A stretch of DNA of 64,000 bases from NCBI GenBank assembly GCA_002749535.1, contig MZZL01000386.1, positions 434,001-498,000 of the forward strand. The letters run 5' to 3'. The position numbers and the translations under genes were made by a program. Positions within the stretch are counted from its first letter, which is position 1; the number at the start of each line of letters is the position of its first letter. Below the pieces are notes generated by a model, which was not told where the DNA came from, did no database searches, and saw only the letters and a list, made by a program, of their open reading frames with translations. The DNA is from Apophysomyces variabilis (Eukaryota > Mucoromycota > Mucoromycetes > Mucorales > Mucoraceae). Shown in pieces: positions 23,174 to 33,699 of this stretch.

Positions 23174-26100
23174 GGCAAAGTAGAAGGAAGGGGGAAATGA
23201 CAAGGGTAAAAAGAGGGGCCGTGAAGACGGGAAGTTAATAATCCACTCGCAACGAAAATCCGTCCGAGAAACTGTCAGGTTAATTCCCCGGTTTGGGCCC
23301 TGGAGAAGAAAGCAGTCCTCCAGGCCACAGAATCCGTGAATCTGGATCGAAGCGAATTTGGCATGAAACATCAGTTGCTTAAAACCATGAGACTAAGACT
23401 ATGGCCAAACTTAAATCAACCTCTTAAATCTATCATTTTGTGAATTTTCTGGTAGATAGCCCAGCATCTCAATTGGCTATTTTGGTCGAATGTAGGAACA
23501 GCCCGAGTTAATAAACAAAAAATCAGTCAGGTAACCAAAAGTCAACTTGGTTCAGAACAAGTCAATGAATCTGATCACATGCATCCATATTGTGGTTTCA
23601 TCAGTCGAGATAAATCGTTCTCCTTCGAACACTTTATCTAGCATACAAATAGAGCACATGGTATTAGACAACGGCGGATACGCTAGTATCTTTCTGTTCA
23701 TTCACACTAGCCTATGAGGCTTGATTTTCGGTATTTGCCGTCCGCTAATTTACTGAAGATTAAATATGCCATCTACTTATATGATGCCTTCTTTTATTCA
23801 ACTTGAACTGTTATTGGACAATGCCAGTTTAATTGAGTACGTAGCATTAGGCTAACTTAAACAAATCAGTCTCGGCAGGCATCCAGCCGAATTGGAATTC
23901 AAAATGGCAACTTACATCCTGGATAGTGCTCATTTTCCTTGCAGCGCAAGGAAATATTTTTAATCAAATGAATTCTGTCAATAATTGTGGTATCTTTGAC
24001 TAGTATTACTGTGTAAAGGGCTAAAAATGAAGAATTAGGCAGCGTACGCATAGTCTATCTTGCTGAGAAACGCACATATACCTGTGAGTTGAGCGCTGCT
24101 TTCACCTTACGCAAAGGTGCAGAATCTAGTGACAAGGACCATTTTTTCCTCGTCTGGCGTGCCAAGAATGCAAATATTGAGAAATCCGTATTTGTCCTGC
24201 CTTTCTGAAAGGATGATGCACAGCCAGGCAACCGTCTTTCATAGTGCACATCAATGACCGAATCATGCCTATACGGTTCAATCATATTAAGAAATATTGA
24301 CGGTGTGTCTTCCGCAAGAATGGCCCCTGCCAGCAATTATGAGCAGCAACAGGGCAGATGGGAATACTCAAGCTAATTTCTGTTAAGAATCAATCATTAT
24401 TCTTCGGTTAACTCATTGTCCTTGCTTGATTTAAGGCTTTTGCCGGGCTTTACCGTATAACGAAAACGAAAGTTAGACTCACCATTTGTCCTCCGAGAAA
24501 GTAGTATGTGCCTTGCAGTTTTAAGATAAACTTCTACGAACACATCTTCATGAGCTTCTGCATTATGAAGAATTGTTGACGCAATGCTACTTCATTTATC
24601 TGCAGATGTATGCTCCGTGCACAGACGTCCAATATAAAGACAGATCCTGAGATCTCATGATTCTCACCTTTGCAATAGATTCAAGTGGTTTCACCGTTCG
24701 TGACAAATATGCCACCACAGGCTTCCTTGCCTACACCTTTACACTTAAATATTCGCTCCTTGAATGTAAACAGCAAAGTCGTCCATAGGTTGTGCTATTA
24801 CATCTACGTGGATGTTCTCTTTGTTCCTGGTGATACCTTGACTAACATAATTCGATCCAAATGCTTCCTTAGCCATTCATGTTCGTCCGGTTACCCAAAC
24901 TGCTCGCTTTCTGAGGTATATACATATGCAAGTCATGTCGAACCAAACACATGCCAAAGCGGCTTGTTGCTTTTAACGTATGTGCAGCTTAGGACATAGA
25001 AAACCTCGTTCCAAGTTTTGAACTACCTTGTTTTTTGCAAAGCTATTTGTGCCAAGTGAAACTTTTTTGCATTAACCAATAGAATGCGTTTTCGCTGGCT
25101 ATGATGAATTTTGGGCCAGTGAAAAGGTTCTTTTTGCGCCATCGTAGCTCTGTCGTTTGCCAAAGAAAAGCCGCTGGCTGTGTATAAAAAAAATGCAGGC
25201 TCATTGGTCTATAGCAAGCTCATCTTTCTTTCGGTAACGATGAGTAAACTGCTTAACCTTATTTAGTTGTCAACCTTAGAGAACCTTACTTCTGATGATA
25301 ATACCAAGTTGTCAAGCAATGTGTAGCTGGCACGAACCAACTTAAACTTAGGGTTTACCCTGGGCACTCTCCTCGAGCACTCCCCCCCAGTTATCTTTTC
25401 ACCGATAATGAAGTAGACGACGATCTTGCTATGATTACACAGCCATTGATGGAACTACTGATAGTAACCTTTATCACGAATATGTGCGCGTACATGAAAT
25501 TAGACACCTGCATTCCATGTTTTACTCTTAAGCTATTTAGCAGTGTATTGCAGGCGAAGCCAATATTTCTCAGGATTTGCTGACATACAGACAGGAATCG
25601 ACGAAAGAAGATCAGATGCCAAAAACCTCTATGTAATGGAAGGACACTGTAGCCGTCACGGATAGAATTTCAAGCTGCATAACCAGTACTGATATTTTCA
25701 GTCATTCTTCAACAGATCGTTGAACCTCGTCTTTCTTTTTTGTCGCAATTGTCAACTATCCTGCATTTTACATATTCTATTGTTCGTACAGGATTCTGTC
25801 TATCAACAATTGCAATCCGATAAATCTCGCTTGAATATTCCTTCCGATGGGTTGGTATGATGCACAGAGCTGACTAAGATATATTTAGCTAATGTGCAGT
25901 GAATGAATTTGATCCCTAACGGACAATTGTAGAAGCTGATATTGGACTTTCTTATACGGGATAATTGGCTAGTTGAATAACTTGCTGATAGATTCGTTTT
26001 AAATGTCATCATAATCAGAGACAAAATGTTGGTTTCGATTGCATATATTTTGGAAGACTTGATGCAGAAATATATTAGATGGTCATAAGACGTACTGGTT

Positions 26101-26321
26101 GAAGACGCCTTAATATATCAACACTTGTTGACGTTTATTGACCATTTATTTTGCTGAAACGAGAAGTTGAAACAAATAGTAAGTCCCATTAGTAAGAAAG
26201 CGCATTGCTCATTACATCCTTCTTAATAATTAATTTTTACTAGGGCCAAAGCGCTACTTTGAGGTATGTTTAACTAGCTCAATCAGGTCTTTTACCAGGC
26301 CCAGAAAGAGCACAGCCGTAG
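23174..26321. other. AT-rich intergenic region, start of the accessory island
   Basis: About 3.1 kb with weak coding signal. ORFs at 24055-24336 (minus) and 24685-24999 (plus) show no motif and no splice partners. A TATA-like string at about 25,181 precedes a nonsense-rich ATG at about 25,240, which might mark a dead promoter. The region leads into a recognisable gene remnant at 26.3 kb, so part of it could be the remnant's decayed 5' half. Confidence 0.4.
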
Positions 26322-26758
26322 ATGAAGAATGCGAACCCGGTTTACTTGTTTGTAGATGTCCATGGTCGTAGATTTGACTTGCTTTGTGTTGAGATTAACA
26401 AAACAGGTGGTCGAAAAGATACCTTTTATACTGACCTTGTGAAATTGGGAAGTGAAATGAGTTGATGTTACATGTATTGATTAAATCTAAGCTCTGAAAC
26501 CAAAAAGTATGCGGCCTATCGGCTAATGGTGAAAAAATCCGCCATGAGAAAGTAATTCATTCGTTATTTTTTTCTATTGACTCATTGATTAATTATAATA
26601 GGGCCAAACTGCAAAACCTATCGCATGCATTTGGAGTATGAAGCTATATGTCGCCTGGTTCAATTTGACAAATTTGAATTGCTTACGAGTATCAACAGCA
26701 TCATTCAAACAACCACTATGGGAAAAGCGAACAACTACTCCCGACTAAAATCGGTAAG
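26322..26758 (+). pseudogene. Remnant of a repeated Mucorales-type gene family
   Basis: The first block (26322-26465) reads VDVHGRRFDLLCVEINKTGG followed by FYTDLVKLGSEM. The second (from about 26,598) reads NCKTYRMHLEYEAICRLVQF followed by DKFELLTSINSI. Both resemble parts of a gene family that I know as highly repeated in Rhizopus- and Mucor-type genomes, with a 'LVKLGNEMK' block followed by a 'Y.M...Y.GIYR...FELP' block. The piece between them has stops but ends in ATTAATTATAATAG, which could be an intron acceptor. No start and no long 5' half are visible, so this is probably a broken copy. Function of the family is unknown to me. Confidence 0.5.
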
Positions 26759-27086
26759 TTACTTGATTTTTGCTACCGACTATTCACTATGTCTTGAAAT
26801 TTTCAGGTGAATAGTCATTGAGACTTCAGCGTAATCCCTCAGATCTTTTCGGTTTCAGTCTGCCACAACCATGTTGTTTTCGTGTAAACGATCGGTTCTG
26901 AGATCTGCATCTTTCTGGTATCTGCGAGTAATTATCCTTCCTGTTTATGTATCTTTCCTATATCGTCCAGTAACAACGCTTTCTTTTTGTACTTTCTCAG
27001 TAAGATCAATACTCCTCTTATATAAAATTTTGGAGCACTGCTGTGTGCCTTATTCAATTGTATGTACCAAAAGGTAAACATAAAGT

Positions 27087-27362
27087 ATGCGTGATGTTTA
27101 TGGCACTATGCTCAAAAGGACTAGTAAAACCGCCTTTTACAAGGAGTACTACGCGTGCAACAGACTTTCCACCTGTTGGACAAGAGAATTTCGTAAACCG
27201 ATTGAAGTGCCATTCGAAAAACTACGTATAAAATTCTGTTGCGCGTGTAGTAAATTTGTCTTTCGTACTGTGTGGCCCATCTTTATGCCGTACGAGCCTG
27301 AATTCCCAATTGATTTGCAACGGCAGAAGCAGACCATGAAAGAATCCCTACTTGACAACTAA
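27087..27362 (+). CDS. Orphan ORF, 91 codons
   Basis: The ORF has protein-like content in its second half (REFRKPIEVPFEKLRIKFCC, then PIFMPYEPEFPIDLQ) and five cysteines. No start context, motif or neighbour helps to place it. It lies between the gene remnant at 26.3-26.8 kb and the left arm of the inverted repeat, so it may be another decayed accessory gene. Confidence 0.25.
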   Translation: MRDVYGTMLKRTSKTAFYKEYYACNRLSTCWTREFRKPIEVPFEKLRIKFCCACSKFVFRTVWPIFMPYEPEFPIDLQRQKQTMKESLLDN

Positions 27363-27641
27363 TTACTCATGTCGTGTAAACCAGATCTTAATATCTGTCT
27401 TCATTCCATAAAAATTGTTATTTACTTCTCCTGCAACTACCTTCTTCTGCATGCTTATTCAATTCCAGTGAACGCCCTTTGTCTCAACCAATTGGGCAAC
27501 TGAGAAAAATATGGCGTTCATCTTCTTCAAGGGAAGTGCCAAAAGTCTGTCCTTTCCTTGGATAAAGTAAAGCCTCACAATTGTTGCCTGTTTAACGACC
27601 CACCATCAATGTGCAGAACCACCTTTACTCATCTGGCAATG

Positions 27642-28856
27642 AAACCCCGTGTCACTGATGATTTACCGCGTTAGCCATCGACGACAAACACCAAATCTGT
27701 TTGCATGTACGTTGATTGGCTGCGTTACTGTAATGCATGTCTGCGACACAAACAACATGAACCGCCTTGGTTTGCTGCTGCTGATGAATGCCGCTGCTGC
27801 TGCTACTCTTGTTGTGGTTGTGGTTGTTTGTAGTAGTAGCACTACGTTGTCATCAGCTGATTTGCTGCCGATTTTTTAACGGAAGAAGAGGACTACTGCA
27901 CAACAGAGTCCATGTGCTATTGTTTGCGCATCATGGTGCGATAGAGGTAGTACAAAGCATAAATAATGTTGCAGCTTTGGCTGTTAAGGTTTTGGTTTTG
28001 TTTGTTTTTCTCCGATGCCGTGTGGTGGCTGACGATACGCCAAACTGCAGCGTCGTACCTCAACATGCCAGCGGAGAACATTGATATCTGATCCATCGCT
28101 ATCCTCAAGAGGAAGAAAAGCGTAGGATGACTTTTTGGCCAAATGGAATGAGATTGAACACACATACACAAATACACACACATATATATTAATAACATTC
28201 ATTGTATGAAAGATAAAAGCGCTATGTATGTGGAATGCATTCATAAAACTCGGCGTCACTGATAAGGTGCTCTCTGGACGGACAATCTGTGACGGAGAGC
28301 ACCCAATTGACCATTCGGTACGAGATGTTAGTGAACTCTGACATACAACTCTCTCAGATTGAATTACTCTATACATTATACTTCCAAATTATGCAACTGG
28401 ATCGCGATGTACCCTTACTTCGGCTAGTCACTGTATCCAGATGTTAACCACGGCGCTGGATTTTACGCCGCTTGTTGGAGACAAGCACGGATCGGTCATA
28501 TGTTTGATTATGGATGTAGAATAACAGATTTGTTAGTATTTCCTATTTCCATTTATTGATAGATGCATATGGGCGCGCACTAGACCTGGAGCATCTACTG
28601 CGCAGAAAAATGGTTACTGCATCTTGATGATTAAGAACAAGAAACACAAGCAGAGTAACAAACACAAGCAGAAACGCCCCTTCTATCTCTCAATCGCAAT
28701 CTCTATCTCTTTCTCGCTTTGGGTTGACCCACTTTCAAGCAATTGATAATTGGCTTCTTCTTTTTTGCCACAAGTGCTCCCTTTATTATTTTGTTTGCTC
28801 TTTGCATGAATTCTGAGAACCGAAACACCGATCGCGCATTCATGGAAACAGAAGGT
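27642..28856. other. Non-coding part of left arm with hairpin and CA/TA tract
   Basis: ORFs here (for example 27649-27879) are made of Leu/Val/Ser runs or lack motifs, so I do not call genes. A short hairpin at about 28,269-28,306 pairs GGTGCTCTC with GAGAGCACC. A CA/TA-rich microsatellite lies at about 28,158-28,192. Because the arm is duplicated, the same elements occur mirrored in the right arm. Confidence 0.5.
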
Positions 28857-28857
28857 C

Positions 28858-28864
28858 TATAAAA
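28858..28864 (+). promoter_or_regulatory. TATA box of glycine-rich protein gene (left copy)
   Basis: TATAAAA lies 93 bp upstream of the ATG at 28957, a good distance for a TATA box plus a short leader. It overlaps the upstream ATG at 28864, which is why I reject that ATG as the start. The mirrored copy is at 31585-31591. Confidence 0.6.
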
Positions 28865-28956
28865 TGGAGAGGCAAAACAGAACTTACTGTCTTGTTCATT
28901 CCATCACAACCATCGTCTTTCTCTTTGCAACAACTTTTATTGATCTTCTCATCATC

Positions 28957-29304
28957 ATGCGATTGATTCTTCTCGTGGCTGCTATCTGTGTCTATCTTGC
29001 TACCTTATCGCAAGCTCTTCCAATGGGTTCCCATATCAAAAGAGGTACCGGTGTCGGTGTCGGTGCTGACGCTGGAGTAAACGCTGGCGTTGGTGCTAAA
29101 GTTGGTCCTGTGTCTGCTGGCGTCGGAGCAAATGCTGGTGTTGGCTTAGGCGCTGGTGTCGAGACTGGTCCTCATGGCACTACGGTCGGTGTTGGAGCAG
29201 GAGCTAACGCCGGTGTCGGTGCTGGTGTCGACGTTGGAGGTCTGAAGGTCGGTGCTGGTGTTGGTGTTGGTGCTGATGTTGGTGCTGGTGTCCACGTCGG
29301 TTGA
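28957..29304 (+). CDS. Secreted Gly/Val/Ala-rich repeat protein, left copy
   Basis: Single exon, 115 residues. A clear signal peptide (MRLILLVAAICVYLATLSQA) is followed by LPMGSHIKR, a likely Kex2 site, then ~85 residues built almost only of Gly, Val and Ala with a few Asp, Asn and Lys. The repeat unit is roughly (G-[VA]-G-[AV])n with inserts such as GADAGVNAGVGA. Composition and pattern resemble structural or surface proteins, but I do not recognise a family. The start at 28957 was chosen over 28864 because the latter lies in the TATA box. A second copy, identical in the encoded protein, sits in the right arm. The spacer gene at 29.6 kb shares the signal peptide and the PM.SH.KR motif. Confidence 0.75.
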   Translation: MRLILLVAAICVYLATLSQALPMGSHIKRGTGVGVGADAGVNAGVGAKVGPVSAGVGANAGVGLGAGVETGPHGTTVGVGAGANAGVGAGVDVGGLKVGAGVGVGADVGAGVHVG

Positions 29305-29554
29305 TGATCTGGTTGAACCGCAACCATTCCGATGGATGTACTGTAACAAAAATAAATCTTGTAATTGCCACTATAGGTAGAATCAAATACTTGTGCACGA
29401 CAAAAGCAAAACCAAAATAAAGATCGTCAATTTTTGAAAAGAAAAAGAAAGTGGGGGAATATGTTTGGAACTGTGGAGTATTGCGATTCAACTTGCTACA
29501 AATCCTCTGTGTTCTGTAACGGTGTCTAGAAGTATAATCGTTGAAACGAGGAAT

Positions 29555-29776
29555 TTAAAGACCACCAGTGGCGCTGTTAACAACCGGCAGGGCAGATAGG
29601 CCAGATGGGTAAGAGAAAAATTGGGCATAACCATTACCATCAAGATTGACATTAACGGGAGTAGTCACATCGATACCATCAGCAGCATCTCTCTTGACGT
29701 GTGAGCGCATTGGAAAAGCGTGGGACAACGTAGCAAAACAGAGGTATGCAATTGTCATAGGAAGAGCGGATCGCAT
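29555..29776 (-). CDS. Small secreted protein, 73 residues
   Basis: Single exon in the spacer of the inverted repeat. The signal peptide MRSALPMTIAYLCFATLSHA is followed by FPMRSHVKR, again a dibasic site, and a 44-residue mature part (DAADGIDVTTPVNVNLDGNG then a Ser/Gly-rich tail). The signal peptide and PMxSHxKR segment match the glycine-rich proteins in both arms, so this is a paralogue with a different mature peptide. Upstream in-frame ATGs exist, but the one at 29776 starts at the signal peptide. Function unknown. Confidence 0.65.
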   Translation of the reverse strand: MRSALPMTIAYLCFATLSHAFPMRSHVKRDAADGIDVTTPVNVNLDGNGYAQFFSYPSGLSALPVVNSATGGL

Positions 29777-29850
29777 GATGAAAAGGTGAAAAGACGATCT
29801 TGATTTCGATATAATTAACCAAAAAAAAAGCAACGCGTTTCCTGTCCCTT

Positions 29851-30069
29851 TTACTTATTATCACTCTTATCAGCATTATAGTCGCAACGTGGAGGGTTTC
29901 TTGAAACTGTCAGGAAAATTTTGTTTCTGGTCGATTTGTCATCAGCGTTATCTTTCGGAATACAGTCTATGAGCCAACCCGGTACCTGACAGAAGCGAGA
30001 GTTCTGGCGACAAAGTTGACATAGACAACATATTTGCTGGTCTTTCCGAAAGCATTCTCCATGTCCCAA
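29851..30069 (-). CDS. Cysteine-rich ORF fragment, no start codon
   Basis: A 72-codon open stretch has eight cysteines (for example QICCLCQLCRQNSRFC and PPRCDYN). The frame opens after a stop and lacks an ATG, so if real it is an exon or a broken gene. The Cys pattern would suit a small secreted protein, and the neighbours on both sides are secreted-protein genes. I could not find a signal-peptide exon upstream. Confidence 0.3.
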   Translation of the reverse strand: MGHGECFRKDQQICCLCQLCRQNSRFCQVPGWLIDCIPKDNADDKSTRNKIFLTVSRNPPRCDYNADKSDNK

Positions 30070-30079
30070 TTAGAGTGTT

Positions 30080-30310
30080 ATGGGTTGGATAGTCAATGAA
30101 GACCCCCGGAAAACGTTTGGCTTATGGTTAACTTACAGTTGTTGTTCATTTCCTGTCACTTTTATATGTCTTTGCTTTGCTATGCTCTCTGAAGCTTACG
30201 GAATGGACTCCGTCCTGAAGAAACATCATATCGGAATCCATGTCAATGCTGTTGCATTTAGTAAGCTTATTAGTGGCTTTATCGGTGATGCCGCTGCTAG
30301 CGCTCCTTGA
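30080..30310 (+). pseudogene. Degenerate paralogue of the small secreted protein
   Basis: The segment FPVTFICLCFAMLSEAYGMD followed by SVLKKHHIGIHVNAV aligns with LPMTIAYLCFATLSHAFPMR and SHVKR of the 73-residue protein at 29.6 kb. The dibasic site has become KK. The N-terminus is not a signal peptide start (MGWIVNEDPRKTF), which suggests that the original start was lost. It runs in the opposite direction to its paralogue. Confidence 0.5.
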
Positions 30311-31144
30311 TGGCATTACTGCTGTCATAGTACATTGACTTGGTTTCTCTCTGGTATTAAGAGTACAGACGATAGTTCCGGCATTCATGTCTAAATATCT
30401 TGTTAAAACAGTTTTTTCACTTGGAACAACGAAACACCATGCCTACGTATTAATTCCCGGTAGTTGCGACCAATAGGATTGTGTAACCAAACATTGTCAG
30501 GCTCAATTGAAACAGCACCATAGTGCATTTAGTGAAGCATGTGTAGGAACTCAAGGCTACCTCAATTTTATAGTACGAGTTGTATATCACTTATAGGCCT
30601 ACGCATGCTTTCTACAATATGGTTTCCGCAGATTATTGAATCAAACCATGGTTTAAAATTTCTAAATGAAATATATAACCTCTGTATGAGCCATAGAAGA
30701 AGCTATCCCTGAGTAACCACTTGCTACATGGTCTATAAAAAAACACTATTATCCAAAGCCATTTAAGCTGCATGAAAATAATTCACAGCATCATCTTGAA
30801 TCATCCAAGCCATTGAAAAACACATATGATCTCCTGCTATTTGTCTTGCTTTATGTTGCGGTTATCGAACGACAATCCTCAGTCACTGTAGCTGATTCGT
30901 ACGACACATTGAAACACTTCTAGACACCGTTACAGAACACAGAGGATTTGTAGCAAGTTGAATCGCAATACTCCACAGTTCCAAACATATTCCCCCACTT
31001 TCTTTTTCTTTTCAAAAATTGACGATCTTTATTTTGGTTTTGCTTTTGTCGTGCACAAGTATTTGATTCTACCTATAGTGGCAATTACAAGATTTATTTT
31101 TGTTACAGTACATCCATCGGAATGGTTGCGGTTCAACCAGATCA

Positions 31145-31492
31145 TCAACCGACGTGGACACCAGCACCAACATCAGCACCAACACCAACACCAGCACCGA
31201 CCTTCAGACCTCCAACGTCGACACCAGCACCGACACCGGCGTTAGCTCCTGCTCCAACACCGACCGTAGTGCCATGAGGACCAGTCTCGACACCAGCGCC
31301 TAAGCCAACACCAGCATTTGCTCCGACGCCAGCAGACACAGGACCAACTTTAGCACCAACGCCAGCGTTTACTCCAGCGTCAGCACCGACACCGACACCG
31401 GTACCTCTTTTGATATGGGAACCCATTGGAAGAGCTTGCGATAAGGTAGCAAGATAGACACAGATAGCAGCCACGAGAAGAATCAATCGCAT
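31145..31492 (-). CDS. Secreted Gly/Val/Ala-rich repeat protein, right copy
   Basis: Identical in sequence to the left-arm gene at 28957-29304: 115 residues, signal peptide, PMGSHIKR processing site and Gly/Val/Ala repeat. The TATA box at 31585-31591 and the whole upstream region are also duplicated, so both copies should be transcribed equally if the arms are real. The two copies point toward each other across the spacer. Confidence 0.75.
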   Translation of the reverse strand: MRLILLVAAICVYLATLSQALPMGSHIKRGTGVGVGADAGVNAGVGAKVGPVSAGVGANAGVGLGAGVETGPHGTTVGVGAGANAGVGAGVDVGGLKVGAGVGVGADVGAGVHVG

Positions 31493-31584
31493 GATGATGA
31501 GAAGATCAATAAAAGTTGTTGCAAAGAGAAAGACGATGGTTGTGATGGAATGAACAAGACAGTAAGTTCTGTTTTGCCTCTCCA

Positions 31585-31591
31585 TTTTATA
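31585..31591 (-). promoter_or_regulatory. TATA box of glycine-rich protein gene (right copy)
   Basis: Mirror of the TATAAAA at 28858-28864, 93 bp upstream of the right-copy ATG. Confidence 0.6.
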
Positions 31592-32807
31592 GACCTTCTG
31601 TTTCCATGAATGCGCGATCGGTGTTTCGGTTCTCAGAATTCATGCAAAGAGCAAACAAAATAATAAAGGGAGCACTTGTGGCAAAAAAGAAGAAGCCAAT
31701 TATCAATTGCTTGAAAGTGGGTCAACCCAAAGCGAGAAAGAGATAGAGATTGCGATTGAGAGATAGAAGGGGCGTTTCTGCTTGTGTTTGTTACTCTGCT
31801 TGTGTTTCTTGTTCTTAATCATCAAGATGCAGTAACCATTTTTCTGCGCAGTAGATGCTCCAGGTCTAGTGCGCGCCCATATGCATCTATCAATAAATGG
31901 AAATAGGAAATACTAACAAATCTGTTATTCTACATCCATAATCAAACATATGACCGATCCGTGCTTGTCTCCAACAAGCGGCGTAAAATCCAGCGCCGTG
32001 GTTAACATCTGGATACAGTGACTAGCCGAAGTAAGGGTACATCGCGATCCAGTTGCATAATTTGGAAGTATAATGTATAGAGTAATTCAATCTGAGAGAG
32101 TTGTATGTCAGAGTTCACTAACATCTCGTACCGAATGGTCAATTGGGTGCTCTCCGTCACAGATTGTCCGTCCAGAGAGCACCTTATCAGTGACGCCGAG
32201 TTTTATGAATGCATTCCACATACATAGCGCTTTTATCTTTCATACAATGAATGTTATTAATATATATGTGTGTGTATTTGTGTATGTGTGTTCAATCTCA
32301 TTCCATTTGGCCAAAAAGTCATCCTACGCTTTTCTTCCTCTTGAGGATAGCGATGGATCAGATATCAATGTTCTCCGCTGGCATGTTGAGGTACGACGCT
32401 GCAGTTTGGCGTATCGTCAGCCACCACACGGCATCGGAGAAAAACAAACAAAACCAAAACCTTAACAGCCAAAGCTGCAACATTATTTATGCTTTGTACT
32501 ACCTCTATCGCACCATGATGCGCAAACAATAGCACATGGACTCTGTTGTGCAGTAGTCCTCTTCTTCCGTTAAAAAATCGGCAGCAAATCAGCTGATGAC
32601 AACGTAGTGCTACTACTACAAACAACCACAACCACAACAAGAGTAGCAGCAGCAGCGGCATTCATCAGCAGCAGCAAACCAAGGCGGTTCATGTTGTTTG
32701 TGTCGCAGACATGCATTACAGTAACGCAGCCAATCAACGTACATGCAAACAGATTTGGTGTTTGTCGTCGATGGCTAACGCGGTAAATCATCAGTGACAC
32801 GGGGTTT

Positions 32808-33613
32808 TATTAGTATGCTTGTCAAGTGTATGTGTGATGGAATTGATGATGGATTATGGGAGCTAAATAAAGAATTCCAAGGCAAGCTATTAGATGATAT
32901 TGTGGATGAGAAACTATTTTCTTGACACGAAGAATGCCAGATGTGATCATCGAAAATAATATAAAATAGATAAATAGGATGTCTGTTTTGTTTGCAAAAC
33001 GCGCTGCTACAATAAAGAATCACAATGATGTTATGTTGGCATAGTTGGAAGTCTTCTTGGGACTTTGCTTGGTTCCACTGTATCCAATTCAGATCTCTGA
33101 TCGATAAGTCCCAGGTAAGACGTCGCAAAACTTTGGACAAACTATTCGGCTCAAGGAATACTGATCTAATCTTAGCTTCGGAAGCTATAGAATTGAAGAA
33201 CCTGAAAAAATACAATATTTGAAGTTTGCCGGCAAGTGTGTTTTCCGTTTTGGATGGTAATTTTACAAGGCAAACCAGCAGCAGGCATTGTACTAACTGT
33301 AAACGACATAATGATCACTATGCCAGGTGCAATATTCAACATTAGAGTATGGGTTGCTGCCCCCATGGTAGCTAAGCAAATACTGGATCTAAACATGAAT
33401 TCTGGATAGAAAAGAATAGGAAGGGTCAACCGATTGATGCAGGCTCGAACGTGGTATTTTCTACTCTATGTTTTAATATGGAATTGGGTAAAAGCAACAA
33501 GAAGGACTATTGTGCTGCAACGGGAACTAACTCAACATGTACTCTAGCAGTTGTTTCTGAATATGATTGGAAGCAGAAGGTACCAATGTCTTTGCGCTTT
33601 TCATCGGGGAATA
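32808..33613. other. Unique DNA between inverted repeat and TIR element
   Basis: About 800 bp. An ORF opens on the plus strand at about 33,451 (NMELGKSNKKDYCAATGTNS, then EYDWKQKVPMSLRFSSGNTT) and runs straight into the left end of the TIR element at 33614. Its content is protein-like. On the minus strand ORF 32775-33215 straddles the repeat boundary and is not supported. Confidence 0.35.
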
Positions 33614-33638
33614 CTACGGACACTCCAACGAGACACTC
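33614..33638 (+). repeat. Left terminal inverted repeat
   Basis: Begins CTACGGACACTCCAAC and ends GACACTC. The pair differs from the right repeat at three positions (A/G at position 3 and GA/AG at positions 17-18). Confidence 0.8.
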
Positions 33639-33699
33639 CAATCCCCACATCTTGAGGCTTTCTAAAATAAGGGAGATAATGGTTACTATAACAGGTGGA

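Larger units (their letters stand above)
27642..29533. repeat. Left arm of a 1,892-bp perfect inverted repeat
   Basis: Every coordinate in this arm pairs with 60449 minus that coordinate in the right arm (30916-32807). Encoded ORFs at four separate places are identical and in mirrored positions, so there are no indels. The match stops abruptly at both ends: the inner end after ...CTAGAAGT and the outer end before AAACCCCGTG. The flanks show no target-site duplication. The arm contains the glycine-rich secreted-protein gene and about 1.3 kb of upstream DNA. Confidence 0.93.
30916..32807. repeat. Right arm of the 1,892-bp perfect inverted repeat
   Basis: Mirror copy of 27642-29533. The centre of symmetry is 30224.5 and the spacer is 1,382 bp. 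Identity of the encoded ORFs at 31145-31585, 30958-31245, 32073-32465 and 32570-32800 with the left arm shows that the copy is recent, is kept by gene conversion, or arose in assembly. Confidence 0.93.

Noticed and set aside
24685..24999. 104-codon ORF
   Set aside because: No ATG at the 5' end, no motif, and composition like the AT-rich surroundings.
27649..28084. ORFs in the outer part of the inverted-repeat arm
   Set aside because: Leu/Val/Ser-rich runs from CTG/GTT triplet repeats, with no start context or motif.
27642..32807. The inverted repeat as a long-TIR transposon
   Set aside because: No target-site duplication at the outer ends, no transposase inside, and the contents are secreted-protein genes. 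Segmental inverted duplication or an assembly artefact fits better.
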